Shown piece by piece: positions 1-6,111 of a DNA stretch of 18,827 bases. Under the pieces are notes generated by a model, which saw nothing but the letters and a program-made list of their open reading frames with translations, ran no database searches and had not been told where the DNA came from. The position numbers and the translations under genes are program-made. Within the stretch, counting starts at the first letter, position 1; every line of letters begins with the position of its first letter. This stretch comes from Desulfofustis sp. (lineage in GTDB: Bacteria > Desulfobacterota > Desulfobulbia > Desulfobulbales > Desulfocapsaceae), in NCBI GenBank assembly GCA_029287755.1, contig JARFQM010000137.1:1-18827 (forward strand). Reading direction: 5' to 3'.

Positions 1-179
1 TGGGTGCTCTGCGCCAGCTTGTCGCTGACCTTCATGAGTGTTCTGATCTCCTCTCTGCTCAGTGCCCGGCAGCGGTGCAGGAGTTGTTTTGTGTGATCTG
101 ACAGCGGCGGCTGAGACACCGGCAGATCTGCCAGGGGAGCAAATCGCTGGGTCTTGGCGGAGGAGATGACAACTATCAT
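1..179 (-). CDS. yaaA: YaaA family protein (UPF0246/DUF328), N-terminal part, runs off window
   Basis: Reading the minus strand from the ATG at 179 gives 59 uninterrupted residues to the window edge. The start, MIVVISSAKTQRF, and the later stretch LMKVSDKLAQS match the YaaA family, whose N-terminus reads roughly (M)LI-ISPAKT and which has LM-ISDKLA about 50 residues in. YaaA in E. coli limits oxidative damage during peroxide stress by lowering free iron and binds DNA; this is family knowledge and is not visible here. A GAGGT ribosome site (187-191) lies 7 bases before the ATG. The usual Pro of SPAK is Ser here. The gene is divergent from the PilZ gene. The C-terminal three quarters are outside the window, so integrity cannot be judged. 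Confidence 0.8.
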   Translation of the reverse strand, partial: MIVVISSAKTQRFAPLADLPVSQPPLSDHTKQLLHRCRALSREEIRTLMKVSDKLAQST

Positions 180-209
180 TGGCTGGACCTCAACTTTAGA
201 TTGGAGCCA

Positions 210-338
210 TTTGCAAAACGATCTTTTCGCCCACACTCTGCCTTATGCTCAAAATTTTATCCTCGGAATATCAATCATATGCCTGTGGTAAAATTTCTCG
301 CATGGTTTGATTTTGAACGAAAATCTTAGTTTTGCAAA
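210..338. repeat. Imperfect long inverted repeat in the yaaA/pilZ divergent intergenic region
   Basis: The arm at 210-229 reads TTTGCAAAAC-GATC-TTTTCG. The reverse complement of the arm at 318-338 reads TTTGCAAAAC-TAAGA-TTTTCG. The two arms therefore share a 10-base and a 6-base block in inverted orientation, about 88 bases apart. Each arm also contains the self-palindrome TTTGCAAA. The right arm lies about 20 bases before the -35 of the downstream promoter, and the left arm lies just upstream of the yaaA ribosome site. A paired binding site for a regulator of both genes is one reading; chance in an AT-rich spacer is the other. Confidence 0.45.
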
Positions 339-358
339 AGGCTCATTGTTCTGAATTT

Positions 359-388
359 TTGACATATTTCAAGATTTTATGCAATAAT
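359..388 (+). promoter_or_regulatory. Predicted sigma-70 type promoter of the cNMP/PilZ gene
   Basis: TTGACA (359-364) is a perfect -35 box. AATAAT (383-388) matches the -10 consensus at 5 of 6 positions, with an 18-base spacer. Transcription would begin near 395. That lies downstream of the ATG at 387, which overlaps the -10 box, so the first ATG cannot be the start codon on this transcript. The start at 438 fits instead, with a leader of about 43 bases. Confidence 0.6.
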
Positions 389-424
389 GACCAAAAGTTG
401 TCTGCACTTCACCCATGATCGATC

Positions 425-431
425 AGAGGAG
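425..431 (+). promoter_or_regulatory. Ribosome binding site deciding the PilZ gene start
   Basis: AGAGGAG ends 6 bases before the ATG at 438 and is the only good Shine-Dalgarno near the possible starts. The upstream in-frame ATG at 387 has none and sits inside the promoter. Confidence 0.6.
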
Positions 432-437
432 TCTGTC

Positions 438-1451
438 ATGTCACAAGAAGAGCACCCGCCCCGGGATTCTGCCGCATCTAAGGAGAATCTGGACAGTAAT
501 GATCTGGCCGCGGCAATACAAAAGGCGGCGTTGAACGGCAAATTCGGTGAGGCCGAGGCCCTCCGGGAACAATTAATGATAATCGACCCGGTAAACCTGA
601 AACTTATTGTTTCGACGGGGCAAATAATCGAGGAACAGAAAACCAAGCTGCTCGACAGGGATCACCTGGCGGTGTGGAACCTTCTCTACGATGATCTTTC
701 CGAGGAGGAGACCAACGGCCTGTTTTACAGCATGGAATCAGCACTCGTGGAGTCCAACAAGCTGCTGCAGGTCCAGGGCAAAATCAGCAACAGACTGTTT
801 TTTATCGACAGCGGCAAGGTGGTGCTGTTCTACCGTAAAGAGGGAAAAAATATCATCGCCGCTCACCTGGGGCGCGGAGATATCGTCGGTGAGTCGAGCT
901 TTTTTGAAATATCACTGTGCCCGCTTTCGGCAGCTACCCAGGCGGAAACAAAGCTTTACAGCCTGACCCGCAGGGCGGCCGAGGGGTGGCAGGAAGCGCA
1001 TCCCGGTCTATACGAGAAGATAGCCGAATTCTGCCGCAAGCAGGGCAAAAGCACGGAGGCGATAAGCGCCAGCGAACTCGACCGGCGCTCAACCAGGAGG
1101 TACCCGATTTCAGGCGTTGCCGCCGCAGTTGTTCTGCAAAAGGACGGCAGTCCCGGCGATAACCGATTCAAGGGGGGGCTGTCGGACATCTCTCGATCCG
1201 GACTCTGTTTCGATATAAAATGTTCCCGGCAGGAAATTGCCCGAGCCCTGCTCGCTGCCGAGATAAACCTGTCGTTGCTTTTCGACGGCCGCGAAGACTC
1301 CCCTCTTCAGCTCAGGGGACAGGTCACCAAGGTCAGCTTTCATCTGCACAATGACTACAGTGTCCACGTCAAATTCGTCGAACCCATCGCGGAGGCAACC
1401 TTCAGAACGCTGCCCTGCACCTGGCCGAAAGATGAGGAGGTGTTCAGGTAG
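438..1451 (+). CDS. Cyclic-nucleotide-binding-like / PilZ two-domain protein
   Basis: A 337-residue soluble protein with no signal peptide or membrane segment. Residues about 20-70 look like a short helical, TPR-like region. Residues about 75-195 resemble a cNMP-binding (CAP effector) beta-roll. It has the GE of the phosphate-binding cassette (GESSFFEISL, about 151-160), but the following PRAAT-type motif reads PLSAAT, so the Arg that normally contacts the cyclic phosphate is missing. Residues about 214-330 are a PilZ domain with both c-di-GMP motifs: RxxxR (R216 to R220) and DxSxxG (D250, S252, G255). The likely role is a c-di-GMP-responsive effector with a degenerate or altered second sensor domain; its output target is unknown. 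The start at 438 is chosen from the promoter and ribosome site. The last six or so codons and the TAG stop lie antisense to a decayed putA fragment, so the native C-terminus may have been replaced. Confidence 0.85.
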   Translation: MSQEEHPPRDSAASKENLDSNDLAAAIQKAALNGKFGEAEALREQLMIIDPVNLKLIVSTGQIIEEQKTKLLDRDHLAVWNLLYDDLSEEETNGLFYSMESALVESNKLLQVQGKISNRLFFIDSGKVVLFYRKEGKNIIAAHLGRGDIVGESSFFEISLCPLSAATQAETKLYSLTRRAAEGWQEAHPGLYEKIAEFCRKQGKSTEAISASELDRRSTRRYPISGVAAAVVLQKDGSPGDNRFKGGLSDISRSGLCFDIKCSRQEIARALLAAEINLSLLFDGREDSPLQLRGQVTKVSFHLHNDYSVHVKFVEPIAEATFRTLPCTWPKDEEVFR

Positions 1452-1648
1452 GGGAGTACATCGCCACAGCGGAACATCTGAACCTTGACCTGCTCATTGC
1501 GCATGCACCAGTCCATGACCTTTCCGGTCCAGAAATTCTTGTTGAACACCGAGGGGGCCATCTGCAGCTGCCGGGCGAGATTGACGTTGGAGATGTTCCC
1601 CTCATTTTGAATGATATTCAAAATATGTAGGTCAATTTCGTATAACAT
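1432..1648 (-). pseudogene. Chimeric remnant: Lrp/AsnC HTH fused in frame to a PutA (proline dehydrogenase) fragment
   Basis: From the ATG at 1648 the first 33 codons read as the N-terminal helix-turn-helix of an Lrp/AsnC regulator (LYEIDLHILNIIQNEG, then ISNVNLARQLQMAPS). From about 1552 down to about 1432 the same frame matches the early region of bifunctional PutA / proline dehydrogenase as I recall it in Geobacter-like bacteria (FNKNFWTGKVMDWCM, then KVQMFR and DVLPYLNTS). In both families these pieces sit within far longer proteins (about 150 and 1000 residues), so both genes are truncated. Beyond about 1432 the frame continues to 1355 as sequence antisense to the PilZ gene. The most likely history is a tandem lrp-putA pair collapsed by deletion around the shared 'PSVF' codons. 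PutA-like FRFVDVLP has become FRCGDVLP, which suggests drift. A weak TATAAT lies upstream, so it may be transcribed, but a function is unlikely. The PutA match is from memory. Confidence 0.55.
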
Positions 1649-1673
1649 TCCGATCAGATACGTTTTTTTGAAT

Positions 1674-1679
1674 ATTATA
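1674..1679 (-). promoter_or_regulatory. Possible -10 box of the lost Lrp-type regulator gene
   Basis: The minus strand reads TATAAT here, about 25 bases upstream of the ATG at 1648. No convincing -35 is seen 16-18 bases further upstream. It may be a surviving promoter of the regulator whose 5' end is still present. Confidence 0.3.
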
Positions 1680-1736
1680 CAATTTCGGCCCAAATGGCAG
1701 TGGAGGGGTGTCCGGGCAGCAGCAGTGCTGGGGGGA

Positions 1737-3443
1737 CTAGGTGGAGGGGGGAAGCGGGTCCCCGGGGGGCAGGCGGAATAGGACAAAACCGCCGTCGCGC
1801 GCCAGTTCCAGCGGATCAAGACCGAGATTCTGCAGTCTTTCGAAGTAGAATACGGTGGTCAGCCCCACCTCGATCTCCGGTCGGGCAAAGATGTCGGCCA
1901 ATTTCTCCCAGTCGCGTTCGTCATGCGCAATGGTCGGCCGCCCCGAAACGAAATTGACGCTCGGGCGATCGTCGATCTCATACATAACTATTCTGCCCTG
2001 TGCCGGGGTGTGGGTCGAGGCCTCCCGGGCCAGCCGGGTCAGCGGGACGTCCATCAACCGATCGTAGAGGGGGATGATCAGGAAGAAAAGTGCGGCGCCG
2101 TTGATGAAGGAACAGAGCAGGAGGGTTTCGAATTGTCTGGCGGGAACATATCGGCCGGCACGGACAACAATAAAAGCGGTAACCATGAAAAGCAGCCCGG
2201 CCAGATAGGGGACAAACCCCAAGTCTACCGGTTCGAACAGGACCGGTGCCTTGTAGGCATCCTCTCCGAGGAGTTCTGCAAGATAGGGGAAGAGCAGCGG
2301 CAGAGTCAGGCAGATGATACCGAGCAGCCCGGCGGGCAGGGCTCCGAGCCAGGCGGCCAGGCGCCAGCCCGGTCCCGGGGATGTGCCGGCACGCTCAAGG
2401 TCGAGGTGATCGTCAAACAGCCGGGTGACCAGAAGCGCGAAGCCGGGCAGCGCGGGCAGGATGTAGTTGGGGAGCTTGGTGGCTGCAGCCGAAAAAAAGA
2501 CCAGAACCAGAAGTGAAAAGATGGTGAACAACCTCAGATAGCGCAGCGCAGGATCGCCCTTGGTGGTCAGCGGCAGGCGAAGCAAGCCGAGCAGCAGATA
2601 CCCGAACCAGGGCATAAAACCTATGAAAAGTACGACCAGGTAATAAAAAAACGGGCCGCCATGACCCTCCATGGCGGAGGAGAATCGGCCCAGATGGTGT
2701 TTGAGGAATAGCTCCTTCATAAAGGCGAAGCCATCAGGGTGAAACAGGCCGAGCAGCAGATACCAGGAAAATCCGGTCAGCACCAGGATGAGCGTTCCTG
2801 GAAAAAACCAGTTTCTTTTCAAGAGGAGTGTCGGTTTTCCGATGGAGATCAAATAGATGAGCGCAGTCACCACGGGAAACAGTGCACCGATTGCCCCTTT
2901 GCTCAACATGGCCAGGCCCGCAGCCAGGCAGCCGAGCCAGAACAGAGGGGCGCCGCTGCCGTGGGCCAGAAATCGTTCAACGCCGTGCCAGGAGACGATT
3001 AGACAACTCACCAGAAAGAAGGTGAGGAGCATATCGGTCATTGCCACCCGGGCCAGGTAGAGAAAAATTATTGAGCTGCCCAGCAGCAGCGTCGCCTGAA
3101 AGGCGGTCCGCCTCCCCAGCGGGGCCACAGAGCCGAAGTAGAACACCAGCAGCGTGGCAAGTGCGGCGACCCCGTTGATGAACCTTGCTCCCAGGGGGGT
3201 GACGCCGAACCACTTGTAGCCGAGCATCTGAGCCCAATAGAGCAGGGGGGGCTTTTCGAAAAATCCCTCGCCGTTGAGCTCCGGAATAACAAGTTCCTGG
3301 CGCTCGAACATGGCCCGCGAAACTTCGGCGTAGACACCTTCGTCATAGTCGATGACCGCAGGCTTGTGCAGCCCCGTAAAATAGAGCAGCGAAAAGACGA
3401 ACAGCAGCGCTGCCGGGTAAAGAATCGAAAGTATTCTGTTCAT
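1737..3443 (-). CDS. ArnT-like glycosyltransferase family 39 integral membrane protein
   Basis: A 568-residue protein with an N-terminal membrane segment, then IDYDEGVYAEVSRAM (D34, E35), the acidic pair in the first periplasmic loop of the PMT/ArnT (GT39) superfamily. Ten or so further hydrophobic segments follow to about residue 460, then a soluble C-terminal tail of roughly 100 residues. This is the ArnT-like topology. Such enzymes use an undecaprenyl-phosphate-linked sugar as donor on the periplasmic face and glycosylate lipid A or other acceptors. Whether this one transfers aminoarabinose, hexose or another sugar cannot be read from the sequence. The start is the ATG at 3443, at the N-terminal membrane segment; the open frame continues upstream, but that stretch overlaps the GT2 gene. 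The GT2 gene ends 7 bases before it, which implies co-transcription and probably coupling, since no clear Shine-Dalgarno is seen. The GT2 probably makes the lipid-linked donor. The stop is TAG. Confidence 0.9.
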   Translation of the reverse strand: MNRILSILYPAALLFVFSLLYFTGLHKPAVIDYDEGVYAEVSRAMFERQELVIPELNGEGFFEKPPLLYWAQMLGYKWFGVTPLGARFINGVAALATLLVFYFGSVAPLGRRTAFQATLLLGSSIIFLYLARVAMTDMLLTFFLVSCLIVSWHGVERFLAHGSGAPLFWLGCLAAGLAMLSKGAIGALFPVVTALIYLISIGKPTLLLKRNWFFPGTLILVLTGFSWYLLLGLFHPDGFAFMKELFLKHHLGRFSSAMEGHGGPFFYYLVVLFIGFMPWFGYLLLGLLRLPLTTKGDPALRYLRLFTIFSLLVLVFFSAAATKLPNYILPALPGFALLVTRLFDDHLDLERAGTSPGPGWRLAAWLGALPAGLLGIICLTLPLLFPYLAELLGEDAYKAPVLFEPVDLGFVPYLAGLLFMVTAFIVVRAGRYVPARQFETLLLCSFINGAALFFLIIPLYDRLMDVPLTRLAREASTHTPAQGRIVMYEIDDRPSVNFVSGRPTIAHDERDWEKLADIFARPEIEVGLTTVFYFERLQNLGLDPLELARDGGFVLFRLPPGDPLPPST

Positions 3444-3450
3444 GATTATT

Positions 3451-4185
3451 TCAGTGCATGTCTTTTCTGTATTTGGAATAAATTCTGAAAAGTTCGACCG
3501 GAATTTTGGGCAGATACCCCGGCGATATCTTGGAATCGCCCACATCGGTCCAGCGCTGCAGCGGCACTTCATAGATCATCCGGGCGGCCTGCCGCCTGCC
3601 GTGCAGGGCTATTATCCTGGTGAACAGCTCAACATCGAAAAGCCAGGAAGAAATAAACGGCTCAGCGAATATCTTGCCGGCCAGTTCCGCGTCAATCAAT
3701 TTGGCTCCGCACTGGGTATCATGGACCGGGAGCCTGATAATGAGGTTGATCCAGAAGGCGATCAGCCGGCCGGGGTAGTGCCGGTACCAGTGACGTTCTA
3801 TATCGGCACCGAGGCGCTGGATCCGGGAGCCGAAAATCATTTTCCTGGTCGAATCGCCGCCGTAGTCGATGAAGGTCCGAATCTCCGCCAGCGGAGTGGC
3901 CAGGTCTCCGTCCCAATAGCCGACATGACTGGGTCCGGCTTTGAGAGCCTGAAGGATGCCCTGGCGCACCGCCTCGGCTTTGCCATGGTTCTCACCGAGC
4001 CTTAAAACTGTGCTTTTCGAGCCCGTGAGAAGGCTTATCTGCTCAAGCTTTTCAGCGGTCTGATCGGTTGAGCCGTCATCCACGAGGATGAAGAAAAGAT
4101 CAGCGCTCTCACCAAGAAAGGAGACGAACGGACCGGGGCTCAAGCGGTGCGCCTCATTGAAACAGGGAATAACTATGGTGACCAA
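3451..4185 (-). CDS. Polyprenyl-phosphate glycosyltransferase, GT2 family (DPM1/ALG5-like)
   Basis: A 244-residue GT-A fold transferase. Visible motifs are VTIVIPCFNEA at the N-terminus, VDDGSTDQT (D36, D37), GYWDGDLATP with the metal-binding DxD (D92, D94), then DTQCGAK and SSWLFDVEL, which is typical of polyprenyl-phosphate sugar synthases. No C-terminal membrane pair is present, so it probably works at the inner face of the membrane, loading a nucleotide-sugar onto undecaprenyl phosphate for the GT39 enzyme downstream. The start chosen is a TTG at 4185 preceded by AAAAGGAG (4190-4197), which puts the first beta strand at the N-terminus as usual for the family. An upstream in-frame ATG at 4344 would add 53 residues that look non-coding. 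The spacer of only 4 bases is slightly short, so the start is not certain; the family is. Confidence 0.85.
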   Translation of the reverse strand: MVTIVIPCFNEAHRLSPGPFVSFLGESADLFFILVDDGSTDQTAEKLEQISLLTGSKSTVLRLGENHGKAEAVRQGILQALKAGPSHVGYWDGDLATPLAEIRTFIDYGGDSTRKMIFGSRIQRLGADIERHWYRHYPGRLIAFWINLIIRLPVHDTQCGAKLIDAELAGKIFAEPFISSWLFDVELFTRIIALHGRRQAARMIYEVPLQRWTDVGDSKISPGYLPKIPVELFRIYSKYRKDMH

Positions 4186-4189
4186 AGGG

Positions 4190-4197
4190 CTCCTTTT
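4190..4197 (-). promoter_or_regulatory. Ribosome binding site supporting a TTG start for the GT2 gene
   Basis: The minus strand reads AAAAGGAG, 4 bases before the TTG at 4185. None of the earlier in-frame starts has a better site. Confidence 0.45.
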
Positions 4198-4459
4198 CGG
4201 TTGGCGGACGAAACTCAAGAAGGGTGAATGGTGCAATGCACAGAAAATATTAAAATACGAATTGAAGCGCAAGTCATTAACGGCGCCTGCGTTTTTCGTT
4301 TCTGTGTTCACTCGTCCCCCGAAGATGACGAGGCGGCCGAGCAAATCATCTTTTTAGTTGCAGTGAGCCCCAGAATACGCTAGGGGAAATCAGTTTGTCT
4401 CCGCCTGATCCGCAAAAACCCGACTGGTACCGGCGGTCCAGAACATCCATGGGATTTCA

Positions 4460-5455
4460 ATGGCCCGATTGCTACTTCTCTTTGCTGTGCTTGCTGCCGG
4501 TGCGCTCAGCATGGCGCTTGTCAGCCCCCATGATATTGAGCTCACCTCATGGCTCTATGGCACTAAGAGTCAGGGATTCGTCGACCTGATGTCCGAATCG
4601 ATATTTGAACTCGAGAGGTTTGGCGGCGGAGATCTCATCGTCTGCTACAGTGCCGTCTGCCTGCTGCTTTATCTGTGTTCCAGTCTGATCGATGCGGACT
4701 GCGCCGGTCGACGGGTCCTCAACATGCTGCAGCAAAGCTTGCTGGCCAGTTCCGGCTGGGCGGATTGGCTGCGCCGTAACCGGCTTCGGCTCGAGTTTCT
4801 GGTGGTCTCGACCTTCTGCTGTTCGACGCTGATGGTCAAGCTGCTGAAATGGACCATGGCCCGGCCCCGTCCCAAAAAGTATTTCTGGGGGACAAGACCA
4901 TTTTACGAGTGGTGGGAGGTGGGGCCCTATTTTCTCGACGAGGGAACCTATCGGGCCAGTTTCCCAAGCGGCCATACGGCCTCGGCCATAACCCTGATGG
5001 GGCTGGTCTACGTGCTCTGGTTCAGTTATCAGGACAACCGTCACCGACATCTGGGCACCGCGCTGTTCATGTTCACCATCCTCTTCACCCTGGCCATGGC
5101 CACCGCCCGCATTATGACCCGAGCCCACTGGCCCAGCGATGTGACATTTTCGATTTTCGGCGGCTGGGTGTTGATCCATGCCCTCTTTTTTTACGGTCTC
5201 AGGGTTTCGGGGGGGAGTGCGGGCCTCGCCTGCGGGTATACCGAACTCTCGCCCCCGCCTCCTTTCAGGGGGATCAGAATCTGCTGGTATCTGAGTCTTT
5301 TTTGCCTCGCCTTGGTCGGCCTGTTCCTGGGGGGCAAACATTTTTTGCACGACCGCTGGCCGGGGATGATCGTCTTCTCCATCGCTTCCGCGCCCCTGCT
5401 GGTTTATGCGGCCCTGAAATGTTACGGGGAGGGGCTTTTTAACGCAGACAGCTGA
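4460..5455 (+). CDS. PAP2 family membrane phosphatase (lipid phosphatase)
   Basis: A 331-residue multi-pass membrane protein with all three PAP2 signatures: K-x6-RP (K130, R137, P138), PSGH (H172) and R-x5-H-x3-D (R217, H223, D227). His172 and His223 are the expected nucleophile and acid-base residues. Hydrophobic segments lie at the N-terminus, around 60-75, 110-125, 175-245 and twice near the C-terminus. Relatives dephosphorylate undecaprenyl pyrophosphate, phosphatidylglycerol phosphate or lipid A. Given the divergent GT2/GT39 pair, recycling of the lipid carrier or trimming of lipid A phosphate is plausible but inferred. An in-frame TGA upstream excludes an earlier start; GGGA 6 bases before the ATG is a weak ribosome site. 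It converges on the YkgJ-like gene with a 12-base gap and no visible terminator. Confidence 0.88.
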   Translation: MARLLLLFAVLAAGALSMALVSPHDIELTSWLYGTKSQGFVDLMSESIFELERFGGGDLIVCYSAVCLLLYLCSSLIDADCAGRRVLNMLQQSLLASSGWADWLRRNRLRLEFLVVSTFCCSTLMVKLLKWTMARPRPKKYFWGTRPFYEWWEVGPYFLDEGTYRASFPSGHTASAITLMGLVYVLWFSYQDNRHRHLGTALFMFTILFTLAMATARIMTRAHWPSDVTFSIFGGWVLIHALFFYGLRVSGGSAGLACGYTELSPPPPFRGIRICWYLSLFCLALVGLFLGGKHFLHDRWPGMIVFSIASAPLLVYAALKCYGEGLFNADS

Positions 5456-5467
5456 AGGAGGGGAGCG

Positions 5468-5968
5468 CTATCCCAGCGGCAGCCTCAGGTCGGTGGCGAT
5501 CTCCGCTGCCCGGCAGTAAGAGCGGTTCAGTGCGGCCAGACGGGAGTTGAAGGTGTCGAGCAGGAGCAGATCGTCATACTCGAACGGGTGGTCTTCCGGG
5601 AAATTGAGGGAACAGGCCGATACCTCGATCCGTTCATTCTCCTCGTCGATATAACCGATCGGCAGCCCCTGGGTACGGCAGATGAGCGGTCGCTGCGCAT
5701 AGATGGAGCAGAGGCCATTAGTCAGAAAAGAACAGAGATCCTCGCTGCCGAGCCGCCGCAGAGTGGTGGCGGGCGAAGCGGCGATAAGTGCCGCCTCCAG
5801 AGGCAGCACGGAAAACCTTCGGCAACAGGATGAGCAGCCGGGATTGCAGTTGATGAAGCCCTGCAGCTTCCGGGTCAAGCTGAAAATGAGGCGGTCAAGT
5901 TCTGCAACCAGGGAGTCATACTCGTTTCGTATGTTTTCAGGCACCGGTGACCTGGGGGGAGTGATCAT
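5468..5968 (-). CDS. YkgJ family cysteine-cluster protein (putative zinc/iron-binding, UPF0153-like)
   Basis: A 166-residue soluble protein. The metal-binding signature is C41-x3-C45-x2-C48-C49 (NCNPGCSSCCRRF). It is followed near residue 90 by GLCSIYAQRPLICRTQGLP, the usual second half in which further cysteines complete the site. The family (YkgJ, CxxxCxxCC) is widespread in proteobacteria and is thought to chelate Zn or Fe, but a biochemical role is not established. It is transcribed towards the PAP2 gene and away from the pseudouridine synthase, so it is probably a single-gene unit. The start at 5968 has only a weak ribosome site. The stop is TAG. Confidence 0.85.
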   Translation of the reverse strand: MITPPRSPVPENIRNEYDSLVAELDRLIFSLTRKLQGFINCNPGCSSCCRRFSVLPLEAALIAASPATTLRRLGSEDLCSFLTNGLCSIYAQRPLICRTQGLPIGYIDEENERIEVSACSLNFPEDHPFEYDDLLLLDTFNSRLAALNRSYCRAAEIATDLRLPLG

Positions 5969-6111
5969 GTAAACGCTCTCGACGGGGGCGGCTATTTAAG
6001 TTACCTGCAAGGCAACAGAATCCTACATCAGCTCTGAGCACCATACCAGATGAAAGCAGATTCACCAATTCATGGAATGTGCTTTACCGCATTTGGTATC
6101 GACGGATTATT

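Noticed and set aside
387..437. A 17-residue N-terminal extension of the cNMP/PilZ protein from the ATG at 387
   Set aside because: This ATG lies within the predicted -10 box and has no ribosome site; the ATG at 438 has both leader and Shine-Dalgarno.
1449..1478. Genome-wide recoding of TAG, with readthrough of the PilZ and other TAG-ended genes
   Set aside because: Extensions past TAG in the PilZ, GT39, YkgJ-like, DUF2452 and DivIVA genes are short or antisense to neighbours and show no family resemblance, so TAG acts as a normal stop there.
4186..4344. A 53-residue N-terminal extension of the GT2 from the ATG at 4344
   Set aside because: The translation lacks family resemblance, and a TTG with AAAAGGAG places the first GT-A strand at the N-terminus. 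Some uncertainty remains.
4547..5350. A 267-codon open frame antisense to the PAP2 gene
   Set aside because: Low-complexity Gly/Pro/Gln-rich translation without motifs; PAP2 has all three signatures.
5456..5467. Bidirectional terminator between the PAP2 and YkgJ-like genes
   Set aside because: The 12-base gap has no stable stem followed by a T-run on either strand.
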